Positions 9,929 to 16,822 of a stretch of DNA of 41,821 bases are shown one piece after another. The notes under the pieces were generated by a model, which did not search any database, was not told the origin of the DNA, and saw only the letters and a list, made by a program, of their open reading frames with translations. The translations under genes were made by a program, and so were the position numbers. Origin of the DNA: Magnetococcales bacterium (lineage in GTDB: Bacteria > Pseudomonadota > Magnetococcia > Magnetococcales > JADGCL01). How positions within the stretch are numbered: the stretch's first letter is position 1; every line of letters begins with the position of its first letter. The stretch spans positions 1-41,821 of the forward strand of contig JADGCL010000023.1 in assembly GCA_015229005.1 (NCBI GenBank), given 5' to 3'.

Positions 9929-10213
9929 TCAGCCATTTTCGTCCGGGTTCTTTCCGTCACCGGATTCCGGACCCGAGCGATCGGCTTTGCCATCGTTCCC
10001 TGCCGCCTGGGGGGGCTCTTTTTTTCGCCCGAAGAGGGAGGAGAGATATCTCCAGGGTCTGAAGACCCAGGCGGCGAGGAGCCCGAAGACGGCGGCATAG
10101 CCTGCCTGGAAGAGGGCGGCGATGATGCCGGGGTCGACATAGGCCCAGGCGTCTCCCGGCGTAAGAGCGAGAAGAAGGAGCGCGGCGATGGGGAGAGCGA
10201 TTCTGGCGTGCAT
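9929..10213 (-). CDS. Small YVDPG-motif membrane protein
   Basis: A 94-residue protein. A cleavable signal peptide (MHARIALPIAALLLLALTPG, then AWA) is followed directly by YVDPG at the predicted mature N-terminus, a transmembrane helix (about 35-55), a basic patch FGRKKE, and a polar Gly/Asp/Asn-rich tail. The frame extends further upstream, but ATG 10213 has a GGAAGGGG ribosome binding site and starts the signal peptide. Small proteins with YVDPG next to a signal peptide and one helix are familiar beside cell-surface and glycan genes; their function is not known to me. Co-orientation with the downstream methyltransferase suggests joint expression. Confidence 0.72.
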   Translation of the reverse strand: MHARIALPIAALLLLALTPGDAWAYVDPGIIAALFQAGYAAVFGLLAAWVFRPWRYLSSLFGRKKEPPQAAGNDGKADRSGPESGDGKNPDENG

Positions 10214-10581
10214 GGGGACCCCTTCCGGGACTCTGCCTCTGGTTCGACCCCTGGACCCTCTCCAGACCGGATGCGGCTTCCGGGGGAGGCGCTGCCGGTC
10301 GCGGCTTCCGGACGGGGCCTGTCCCGGTGCGATTGTGGGACCGCGACGGTCCACGATCACCATCTACGACCACCGGGTGGTGAATTCTATCGTGCCGGTC
10401 CGGAAAAGGAAAGCGCGACCGAACAGTTGCCATGTTGAATGGTGAAAGGCAAATCGGCCATACTCGCGTGAGACGTAATGAGAGTGGTGGGACGGGGCAG
10501 TGCGACCGATACCACAACCATAACTCGCGAGGCCTCGGCCCTCGGATTGGCGGATGGCAGGGGGTGGGGGGGCATCCGTCC
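10214..10581. other. 368-bp intergenic region between divergent genes
   Basis: Upstream region of both the minus-strand YVDPG gene and the plus-strand kinase relic. It contains a 13-bp dyad ACCACCGGGTGGT at 10369-10381 that could be an operator, and an open frame in phase with the kinase relic from ATG 10432 with no recognisable domain. Nothing else was seen. Confidence 0.3.
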
Positions 10582-11663
10582 ATGGGCATGGTGATCGAAC
10601 TTGTGGGTGGCGGCGAATTGCTGCTGGCAATGACGGGAGCGCTGTTGTGGGCCTGGTCCCTGCGGCGGGAGGTGAATCGGCGCCGCAAGGCCGAGCAGGA
10701 GCTTCTGGCCGCCAGGGACGAATTGAAGCTTCAGATGGGCTGCATCAATCGTCGAAGCAGGGTCGGTGTCGAAGAGTCCCTGCAGCAGGCGGTGGCTCTG
10801 TTGACCAGGGAGGTGGAGGAGAAAGAGCGCATTCAGGAGGCGCTGAATCGGGAGAACGGTACTCTTTACGGCATTCTGGACGCCATGGACGACGGGGTCT
10901 ACATCGTGGACCGGGAGTGCAACATCGAATATGTCAATCCAGTGGTGGAGCGAACCTTCGGTTCCCCAGCCGGACTGAAATGCCACCGCTATTTCCACGA
11001 TCGGCAGGAACCTTGTCCCTGGTGCAAGAACCAGCAGGTGTTCGCTGGTCAGACGGTGAACTGGGCGTGGACCTCCCCCAAGACCGGCCAAAGTTTTGAC
11101 CTGTTCGACGCGCCCCTGTGTCATCCCGACGGTCACGTCAGCAAGATCGGGTTTTTCCATGACGTCACCGAACACAAGCGGAGAGTCAACCAGAACAGGG
11201 CAGCTGCTTCTTCTTCACCCTGCCGGCACAGCGGGTTGAATCCCCTGCCCTGCAACCCGTGTCGGAGGAAGCCGTTGCCGCTACCGGGAACCGGGGGTTG
11301 CGCATCCTGCTGGCGGAGGATTCCGCGGACAACCAGCTGTTGTTCAAGATCTATCTGTCAAAGACCCCCCACACCCTGATCATGGTCAACGACGGCCAGG
11401 AAGCGGTGGCCCGGGTCAAACAGGAGCCCTTCGAGCTGGTGCTGATGGACATCCAGATGCCCAACCTGGACGGTTACGCCGCCACCCGGGCCATTCGCCA
11501 ATGGGAGCGGGAGCAGGGGCGCATGCCCGTGACCATCATCGCTCTGAGCGCCCATGCCACCGAAGGAAAAAAGGGGGAAAGTATTGACGCAGGCTGCAAC
11601 GACCATCTTTCCAAACCCATCCGCAAACAGGAGTTGTTGGATGCCATTCAGAAGGTCAGATAG
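10582..11663 (+). pseudogene. Hybrid sensor histidine kinase relic: TM-PAS and receiver domain remain, kinase core deleted
   Basis: Two pieces of one gene lie in different frames. The first (ATG 10582 to about 11185) encodes a transmembrane segment (LLLAMTGALLWAWSL), a coiled coil and a PAS domain (GILDAMDDGVYIVDRECNIE, then PCPWCKN, ending GFFHDVTEHKRR). From about 11187 a second frame reads EQGSCFFFTLPAQR, the typical last strand of a histidine-kinase HATPase domain, followed by a complete receiver domain (ILLAEDSADNQLLF, VLMDIQMPNLDG, HLSKPIRK) ending at 11663. The HisKA domain and nearly all of the ATPase domain are absent, so the join is an internal deletion plus frame change. The receiver could still be made from an internal start near 11259. 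The N-terminus may also be shortened. Confidence 0.85.
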
Positions 11664-11666
11664 TTT

Positions 11667-11722
11667 TCATGGGTCTCTTGCCAGAATGTAAACAGGGATA
11701 ATCACCATCCACTTGTCCCGCC
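11667..11722 (-). pseudogene. Terminal remnant of a DUF4258 toxin-like gene
   Basis: The last about 17 codons read RDKWMVIIPVYILARDP and stop. They align with the end of the intact DUF4258 protein at 13790-14125 (WDERMVIITVYIPTPPK), and the DNA is nearly the same in places (GAATGTAAAC and ATCACCATCC shared). The remnant abuts the Fic stop codon, so the Fic gene seems to sit where the rest of this gene once was. Confidence 0.6.
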
Positions 11723-12892
11723 TCACCGGTCCGGCGGCCCGGTGCCCGCGTTCAGGATCTCGACATATCGGATGTAGCTGAATAGGCGGTTCCTTTGCTT
11801 CTGAGTCAATTCCCGGATGATCCCGAGATGCTCCAACCGTTCCAGGGCCTTGTTGACCGTGGCTGGCGTGAGACCTGTTTTCTGCGAGAGCCAACCGGAG
11901 GTGGCGATGGGATGCTCCATCATGGCCCGATGCACCCGCAGGGCAGAAGCGGAGGCTCGACCGAAGCCGGCAATCCTCTCCCGATCTTCATCGGCCAGGT
12001 CGGCGAGCTGCTTCGCCGCTGCCACTGCTTGGGTTGCCGTAGCGGTGACGGCCTCCGCGAAGAAATCGAGCCAGGCTTCCCAGTCCCCTGTGAGGCGGAC
12101 ATTGTTCAGCAGCTCATAGTAGTAGCGCCGATGGGATTTGAAGTAGAGGCTCAGGTAGAGCATCGGCTCCCGGAGAACCTTCTGGTCACACAGGAGCAGC
12201 GTGATCAGGAGCCGCCCGAGACGGCCATTTCCGTCCAGGAACGGGTGGATGGTCTCGAACTGCACATGGGCCAGGGCAGCTTTGAGCAGCACGGGCGTTG
12301 GTTCGGGCTGGTCGTGGAGAAACAGTTCGAGCTTGCCCATCCCTTCCAGAACCTGCTCGGCGGGTGGCGGAACGAATGCGGCATTGCCGGGACGGCTGCC
12401 GCCGATCCAGTTCTGGCTGCGCCGGAACTCACCGGGGGTCTGGTGGCTCCCCCGACCCTTGGCCAGCAGCATGGTGTGAATCTCCTTGATGAGACGGAGG
12501 GAGAGCGGGAAGCCCTCGTCCAGGCGTTTGAGCCCATGGTTCAGGGCGGCAACGTAGTTGCTCACCTCCTGGACATCGTCGAGGGGTACTCCGGGTTCCT
12601 GGTCCAGCTCAAACAGGAGCAGGTCTGAAAGGGATGACTGAGTCCCCTCGATCATCGAGGAGAGTACGGCTTCCTTGCGGACGTACATGTAGAGGAACAG
12701 GGAGGTGTCCGGCAGCAGCATGGAAACGCTGTCCAGTCGCCCCAGCTCCAGTAGCGCCCGGTCGAACTTGCCGCGCAGCCCCGGCGTCCAGTCGATGGGC
12801 GGCCTGGGAGGCAGCGGTGCGGGGACGAAGGCCTGGGCTTTCTCCCCCGCCGTGGAAACGGTCACATAATGTCCCTGGAGATCCCGCTTCAT
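11723..12892 (-). CDS. Fic family protein (AMPylator) with N-terminal inhibitory helix and C-terminal winged helix
   Basis: A 389-residue cytoplasmic enzyme. Fic proteins usually transfer AMP from ATP to a target Ser, Thr or Tyr. The core motif HPFLDGNGRLGR (about 216-227) is intact, with catalytic His and the phosphate-binding GNGR. The inhibitory motif SSMIEG at about 77-82 fits the (S/T)xxxE(G/N) rule, placing it in the class with an N-terminal auto-inhibitory helix (class II). The C-terminal about 80 residues look like a winged helix-turn-helix (SGWLSQKTGLTPATVNKALERLEHLGII), suggesting DNA binding and self-regulation, which fits the palindrome just upstream of its ATG. The target is unknown. 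Confidence 0.9.
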   Translation of the reverse strand: MKRDLQGHYVTVSTAGEKAQAFVPAPLPPRPPIDWTPGLRGKFDRALLELGRLDSVSMLLPDTSLFLYMYVRKEAVLSSMIEGTQSSLSDLLLFELDQEPGVPLDDVQEVSNYVAALNHGLKRLDEGFPLSLRLIKEIHTMLLAKGRGSHQTPGEFRRSQNWIGGSRPGNAAFVPPPAEQVLEGMGKLELFLHDQPEPTPVLLKAALAHVQFETIHPFLDGNGRLGRLLITLLLCDQKVLREPMLYLSLYFKSHRRYYYELLNNVRLTGDWEAWLDFFAEAVTATATQAVAAAKQLADLADEDRERIAGFGRASASALRVHRAMMEHPIATSGWLSQKTGLTPATVNKALERLEHLGIIRELTQKQRNRLFSYIRYVEILNAGTGPPDR

Positions 12893-12906
12893 GTTCGCAC
12901 CGTGAA

Positions 12907-12935
12907 GTTAAAATAGGGAATCGCTCAATTTTAAC
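12907..12935. promoter_or_regulatory. Candidate operator/promoter of the Fic gene
   Basis: A perfect inverted repeat GTTAAAAT-N13-ATTTTAAC, 15 bp before the Fic ATG. On the minus strand the right half contains TGTTAAAAT, an extended -10 element. A second, overlapping dyad ATCGC...GCGAT (about 12919-12945) surrounds the same -10. No good -35 is present. Binding by the winged helix of Fic is inferred. Confidence 0.45.
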
Positions 12936-13218
12936 AAATGGCGATATCCTAAAATAACTGACGATGGCAGGTTCGGCAAGCTGGGCTCACCTCTCCCGTC
13001 AAAACGGCGGAACCTCGTTTTCCCACCACAAAGCGGAAGCAGACACCGGCATGCCCCATCCCGAACATCGGATCTATCCTTGGTGGCCTGATAATCATCC
13101 GGATACCAAAAAAAATATCCTTGACTTTTCCATGGTAGGCGACCGATAGGGGGAGCGGAGGCTTTGTCGGTTTCGGCTGGCATTGCCTTTTTTTTGCCCT
13201 GCTGCAGTTGCATTACCG
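12936..13218. other. Intergenic stretch without a recognised gene
   Basis: About 280 bp between the Fic operator and the DUF3800 relic. A minus-strand open frame crosses it (from 13267 to 12908), but it resembles no family and overlaps the relic, so it is not called. The base composition is more AT-rich than the core genes and the stretch includes runs of A8 and T8. Confidence 0.3.
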
Positions 13219-13536
13219 CTATTGGTCGCGTTGTGAGCGCAAATCGTCGATCAGCGCGAAGCTCCAAATCACAAAATTTTCGTTCCCCTGCCTCTCTCTC
13301 GTTGCTCTGTAGCGCAGTGCGCTGACCTTTTCGGCAAGTTCTCCAAGTTTGGGGCGGGCTGGGCGGCTCATGGTGCCAACACGCACACCCCAGGAAATCA
13401 GATAGGCGATGATGTCAGCCAACTGAATGGCCGTAGTCAAGTGGCTATGGACGAAAAACGGTTCGGGGTAGATCAGGGCGGCACGAGCCTGTCCATTTGC
13501 GGTTTCGCGGAAGGGCGGCGATGGCAGGGGCCGTGG
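13219..13536 (-). pseudogene. C-terminal relic of a DUF3800 protein
   Basis: Roughly the last 85-90 residues of a DUF3800-type protein remain: PEPFFVHSHLTTAIQLADII, ISWGVRVGTMSRPARPKLGE, and FVIWSFALIDDLR at the end. Full-length members are usually well over 200 residues. A stop codon (13537-13539) and loss of similarity upstream show that the N-terminal part, which carries the RNase H-like catalytic residues, is missing. No ATG exists in the remaining frame; only a TTG at 13440 could serve. It directly follows the YgiT gene. DUF3800 proteins are common in defence and mobile regions. Confidence 0.7.
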
Positions 13537-13797
13537 TCACAGGTTGGAGTAGGCTTCTACCGGAACCTGAATGGTTTTCGTGGGTTTTTTGCCGGAGTGC
13601 TGGATGGCAAGGAAATCGGCCTCGATGCGTTTCAAAACGGCGGCCTCGAAATAGTGTTCACCGCAGAACTCGCACTCCAGGCAAGGAACGTCCGTCACCA
13701 TCATGAACTGCTCGCCCAGACGGTAAAGGTATTCCACCTGCTTGGCGGTCATGTTGCGATGACCGCAGAAAGGACATTTTCCGGCCATATCAATCAC
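13537..13797 (-). CDS. YgiT-type zinc finger antitoxin-like protein
   Basis: An 86-residue protein with CPFCG near the start (C8, C11) and CLECEFCGEHYF (C39, C42, C45) in the middle, the paired CxxC zinc knot of the MqsA/YgiT N-terminal domain. No helix-turn-helix follows, so this is the short form usually found paired with a DUF4258 or MqsR-like partner. It overlaps the end of the upstream DUF4258 gene by 8 bp, supporting co-translation as a toxin-antitoxin pair in the toxin-first order. Confidence 0.82.
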   Translation of the reverse strand: MIDMAGKCPFCGHRNMTAKQVEYLYRLGEQFMMVTDVPCLECEFCGEHYFEAAVLKRIEADFLAIQHSGKKPTKTIQVPVEAYSNL

Positions 13798-14125
13798 CCC
13801 TTTCGAAAGGCGTTTTGAACTTGGGCGGGGTGGGAATGTAAACGGTGATGATCACCATCCGTTCATCCCATTGCCCGCAGACCACATGCACGGGTTTGCC
13901 CCCGTGGGTGAACCCGACCACCAGGCAGCTTTCCCCGCGCCCGGTGTCGCCGTATTGCTCCAGTATCCTCCCGGTGAGGATGGTCTGTTCCACCTCCTCC
14001 AGGGTCAGGGCGTCATTGCCCCGTTCCCGGTCGCCATGGCGGGAGTAGAGGTAGGCCCCATCCCGCACGCAGCTTTGAATCCACTCCAGTTCCATCATAG
14101 CCGCATTCCCCATCCCTATGGACAT
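13790..14125 (-). CDS. DUF4258 domain protein, putative toxin of a YgiT-type pair
   Basis: About 111 residues from ATG 14125; ATG 14113 or a later Met (MELEWIQSCVRDG) are credible alternatives because the first codons overlap the Abi_C gene. Family features: YSRHGDRERGNDALTLEEVE, then CLVVGFTHGGKPVHVVCGQW and MVIITVYIPTPPKF at the end, a small RelE/BrnT-like fold. DUF4258 proteins are predicted RNase toxins, and activity here is inferred. It sits between the Abi_C gene and the YgiT gene as part of a continuous minus-strand defence operon. Confidence 0.8.
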   Translation of the reverse strand: MSIGMGNAAMMELEWIQSCVRDGAYLYSRHGDRERGNDALTLEEVEQTILTGRILEQYGDTGRGESCLVVGFTHGGKPVHVVCGQWDERMVIITVYIPTPPKFKTPFERGD

Positions 14126-15162
14126 TCGTTGGGAGCAGGGGGTTCTGGATCCCGCCCAGCGTTGCTGGCGTCGCCCGTATCCTCGTTTTGATCAACCCAT
14201 TCAATTCGATCCAATTCCAGATATTCAGGGTCCAGGGGGGTATCCTCACCCTCTTCAATGAACCAGTAGCAATGGGCGATAATCTTGTTGGTGCCGCCAG
14301 TCGTTTGGTATTCGTCCGGGGAGATATCAAGCGTCACACGGGTGGTGATGGATCCGTGGGCCATGACTTTCCCCTGCCTGGGGTCAACAGTGAAGCCATC
14401 GATATAGACTTCCGGGTCATCATATTCGAAGTGGTTCGGGTTATATCCATCGAACCAGTTTTCCATTAGATCATCAGAAACCAGGGACTCAATCCTTTCA
14501 TGAATCCTGGCATTGCGTTCATCAATTTTGTTTGCATAGTCTTGCCGGGCGAAGTGATACAGGATTTCCGAAGGGCGGATTTCCTTGCCCGCGATGAGCA
14601 GGGTGCCTTCCTCCTGGTCATATTCAACGGAAACGCTGGTGTCAGTCTGGCGGTTGAAATCCTCCAGTCCAAGAAGTGCTTCCAATTTGTCGAACGCCAT
14701 GGTGGTGTGGCGGATATCGGGTGCTTCCTGTTGGATGAGAATGAGGAAAATCCGGGTCAGGTGTTCGAAGGTGGAGACAAAAAGATGGATCTCCGTTTCT
14801 CCGATCAGAGGCTTGGATCCCATCAATCCGTGTCCAGCCATGGTTTGGTCGTTGCGGATCTGGGCAATGGCGTTGACCAGGCTGGTGATACCTCCCCGGA
14901 TTTGGTCGTTGCTGATTCCGGCCTTTTCAAGGGCTGCTTTGATCAGCTTCGGCAGTTCGGTTTTCTCGTCATCAACGAAAGCTGGCTCCTTCTCCCGCAG
15001 CACCTGCTTGCACATGGACTCGATGACGCTTTTGCAAAAGTCGATGGTCTCCGGCTCCAGAGTTTTGTAGGCTTCCTCGGCTTTTTTGATGGTCAGGCGC
15101 AGACGGGGCAGGTGGAACCGCTTTTCGAAAGCGTAAGCACTCTGGAACGGGTCGTTGGCCAT
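14116..15162 (-). CDS. Abortive infection family protein with Abi_C (HEPN-like) domain
   Basis: A 348-residue cytoplasmic protein. Residues about 65-175 match the Abi_C pattern seen in AbiJ-like proteins: LPKLIKAALEKAG, then SLVNAIAQIRNDQTMAGHG, with R103 and H111 in the Arg...His arrangement of HEPN-type RNases (spacing one or two residues longer than the classical RX4-6H). The second half (about 190-320) is acidic and of unknown fold, perhaps a sensor or target domain. It starts 10 nt after the hsdS stop and its stop overlaps the DUF4258 start region, so it is embedded in the restriction-modification operon. A back-up abortive response when restriction fails is inferred. Confidence 0.75.
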   Translation of the reverse strand: MANDPFQSAYAFEKRFHLPRLRLTIKKAEEAYKTLEPETIDFCKSVIESMCKQVLREKEPAFVDDEKTELPKLIKAALEKAGISNDQIRGGITSLVNAIAQIRNDQTMAGHGLMGSKPLIGETEIHLFVSTFEHLTRIFLILIQQEAPDIRHTTMAFDKLEALLGLEDFNRQTDTSVSVEYDQEEGTLLIAGKEIRPSEILYHFARQDYANKIDERNARIHERIESLVSDDLMENWFDGYNPNHFEYDDPEVYIDGFTVDPRQGKVMAHGSITTRVTLDISPDEYQTTGGTNKIIAHCYWFIEEGEDTPLDPEYLELDRIEWVDQNEDTGDASNAGRDPEPPAPNECP

Positions 15163-15172
15163 GCCCGTTCCC

Positions 15173-16822
15173 CTACGCCGCGCTCAGGTGGTGGACGGCG
15201 GCTTCCATGAGCTGCGCCCCCTCGGTTTGTGCCTGCCGCAACTGCCCTTCCAGCCGGTCGCAAAGGGCCATGAGTTGGTCCACACGGGACACGATGCGGC
15301 GTTGTTCGGCGAGGGGTGGAATAGTCGCTAGATTACTCAGTAACCTACTGTAGTGGCGGCCATAGCCCCTATTCTCAATTGATATACTCCTCGTAAGCAT
15401 ATAGAAAAATCGCTCATCCAAGCTCAATGGACGCAGGATTTTAATCCCATCAGCACCTGCAACAAAGTCAAAATCAACGTATTTGATATTGCATGTGTGA
15501 TCCCCGAAGACAATGACCGGTCCAGGAATTGAGATGGCTAGATCAGGATCATCAATGTATCCTGAAATAAAAGTTTGCCCCTGATCTATAACAGGTACGG
15601 CTCCAGTATCATTAATTATGCTTGTTTTTACTTTGTTTTTTCCTGGCGAAATTAGATAGAACAATGTTTCATAGCGCACCAACTCCCACCCCTTCGGCAC
15701 TTCAAAAGGCACCTCCTCCGGCTTGATCGGCGGTAACGGCTCGGATTTCCGAATCTTCCCTTCTCGCACCAACCGCGCCTTCTCCACCGCGATCTTCTTC
15801 AGCAGCACGGAAGCTGGCTCGTCGCTAGGATCCTGGGGGACCAGCTTTCCTTGCACCGCCAGTTGTAGGATGGTTTGGCGAAGCGCTTTGACCGACTCGG
15901 GGGTGATGAACAGCGGGTCGAAGTGGTCGCGGATGCGGCACCAGGCGGTCTGGAAGGTGTGGGGGCCGTCGGCGGTGGTCAGGGCGTGCAGGGCACTTCG
16001 GGTCAGCGCCTGGTGGGTGGTGCTGACCTCGGTTTCCCGCTCCTCCAACCGGTCGCACAGGGCCATGAGTTGGTCCACCCGTTCGACGATACGGCGTTGT
16101 TCTTCGAAGGGCGGGAGAGGGAAAAAATATGAACGCACGCTATTTGCCGACAAATTAGGCTGGGCAGATCCATTGTCAAATCTAAAAATTTGGCTTCTGC
16201 CAAGGGATGAAGTGAGGTACTGATAAAGAAAGCGCTGAACATAGGGGCGATAGGGCCTGATAATCATCAAGGACGATGCGATTGCCCCTTCTTTCAGAGG
16301 GTCAACCATCGCCGTCTTCCCGATGGTCCCTCGGAGACAGTAAACCAAATCCCCAGGATAAATTTTACCACTTCTGAGACTGTCAAACTTCTCCCAGGTG
16401 ATGAAATTCATTCGGCCCATGTTTAACGAGCCGTCGGGGTCAATGTGTCCTGTGTTGATCCACGGGACACCAGAATCGACATACTCGTTTCTGTTTGGAT
16501 AGTTCTTGCTGCGGTCCCCGTTGATTAACTCTCCCATATTCCCCAACAACACCCATTCCCACCCCTCCGGCACCTCAAAAGGCACCTCCTCCGGCTTGAT
16601 GGGCGGCAAGGGCTTGGGCACCCGGATCTTCCCTTCTCGCACCAACCGCGCCTTTTCCTCCATAATTTTTTTCAACAGCTCAGACGCAGGTTCATCGTTG
16701 GGATCCTGGGGCACCAGCTTCCCTTGCACCGCCAGTTGCAAAATCAACTCCCGCAGCCGCTTCACCGCCCCCGGCGTTCCGGCCATGTGGCCGAAATTTT
16801 CAAGAAACGTTTTCGGGGTCAT
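15173..16822 (-). CDS. hsdS: Type I restriction-modification specificity subunit
   Basis: A 549-residue DNA-recognition subunit with two target recognition domains. Each is preceded by a conserved segment: ILQLAVQGKLVPQDP, then KARLVREGKIR and PLPPIKPEEVPFEVP, at about residues 25-95 and again at about 310-385. TRD1 follows (SGVPWINTGHIDPDG, then RGTIGKTAMV) and TRD2 follows the second copy (PVIVFGDHTCNIKYVDFDFV). Coiled-coil spacers LPPFEEQRRIVERVDQLMAL and LAEQRRIVSRVDQLMALC close each half. ATG 16822 overlaps the hsdM stop as ATGA, deciding the start over the longer open frame. The TRD2 DNA (about 15300-15680) is clearly AT-richer than the rest, as expected for an exchanged recognition domain. 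Confidence 0.95.
   Translation of the reverse strand: MTPKTFLENFGHMAGTPGAVKRLRELILQLAVQGKLVPQDPNDEPASELLKKIMEEKARLVREGKIRVPKPLPPIKPEEVPFEVPEGWEWVLLGNMGELINGDRSKNYPNRNEYVDSGVPWINTGHIDPDGSLNMGRMNFITWEKFDSLRSGKIYPGDLVYCLRGTIGKTAMVDPLKEGAIASSLMIIRPYRPYVQRFLYQYLTSSLGRSQIFRFDNGSAQPNLSANSVRSYFFPLPPFEEQRRIVERVDQLMALCDRLEERETEVSTTHQALTRSALHALTTADGPHTFQTAWCRIRDHFDPLFITPESVKALRQTILQLAVQGKLVPQDPSDEPASVLLKKIAVEKARLVREGKIRKSEPLPPIKPEEVPFEVPKGWELVRYETLFYLISPGKNKVKTSIINDTGAVPVIDQGQTFISGYIDDPDLAISIPGPVIVFGDHTCNIKYVDFDFVAGADGIKILRPLSLDERFFYMLTRSISIENRGYGRHYSRLLSNLATIPPLAEQRRIVSRVDQLMALCDRLEGQLRQAQTEGAQLMEAAVHHLSAA
15685..15875 (-). repeat. Second copy of the conserved hsdS segment (direct repeat with 16560-16760)
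   Basis: About 190 bp of this hsdS segment match the first copy at 16560-16760 with scattered changes; identical blocks include AAAAGGCACCTCCTCCGGCT and CTTCCCTTCTCGCACCAACC. Such repeats let the two specificity halves recombine with other hsdS genes. Confidence 0.85.
16560..16760 (-). repeat. First copy of the conserved hsdS segment
   Basis: Partner of the direct repeat at 15685-15875. It lies in front of TRD1 and encodes the LVPQDPNDEPASELLKK to IKPEEVPFEVPEGW part of the protein. Confidence 0.85.

Noticed and set aside
12908-13267. 119-residue minus-strand open frame
   Set aside because: It overlaps the end of the DUF3800 relic and the Fic operator, and the sequence shows no recognisable domain or conserved pattern.
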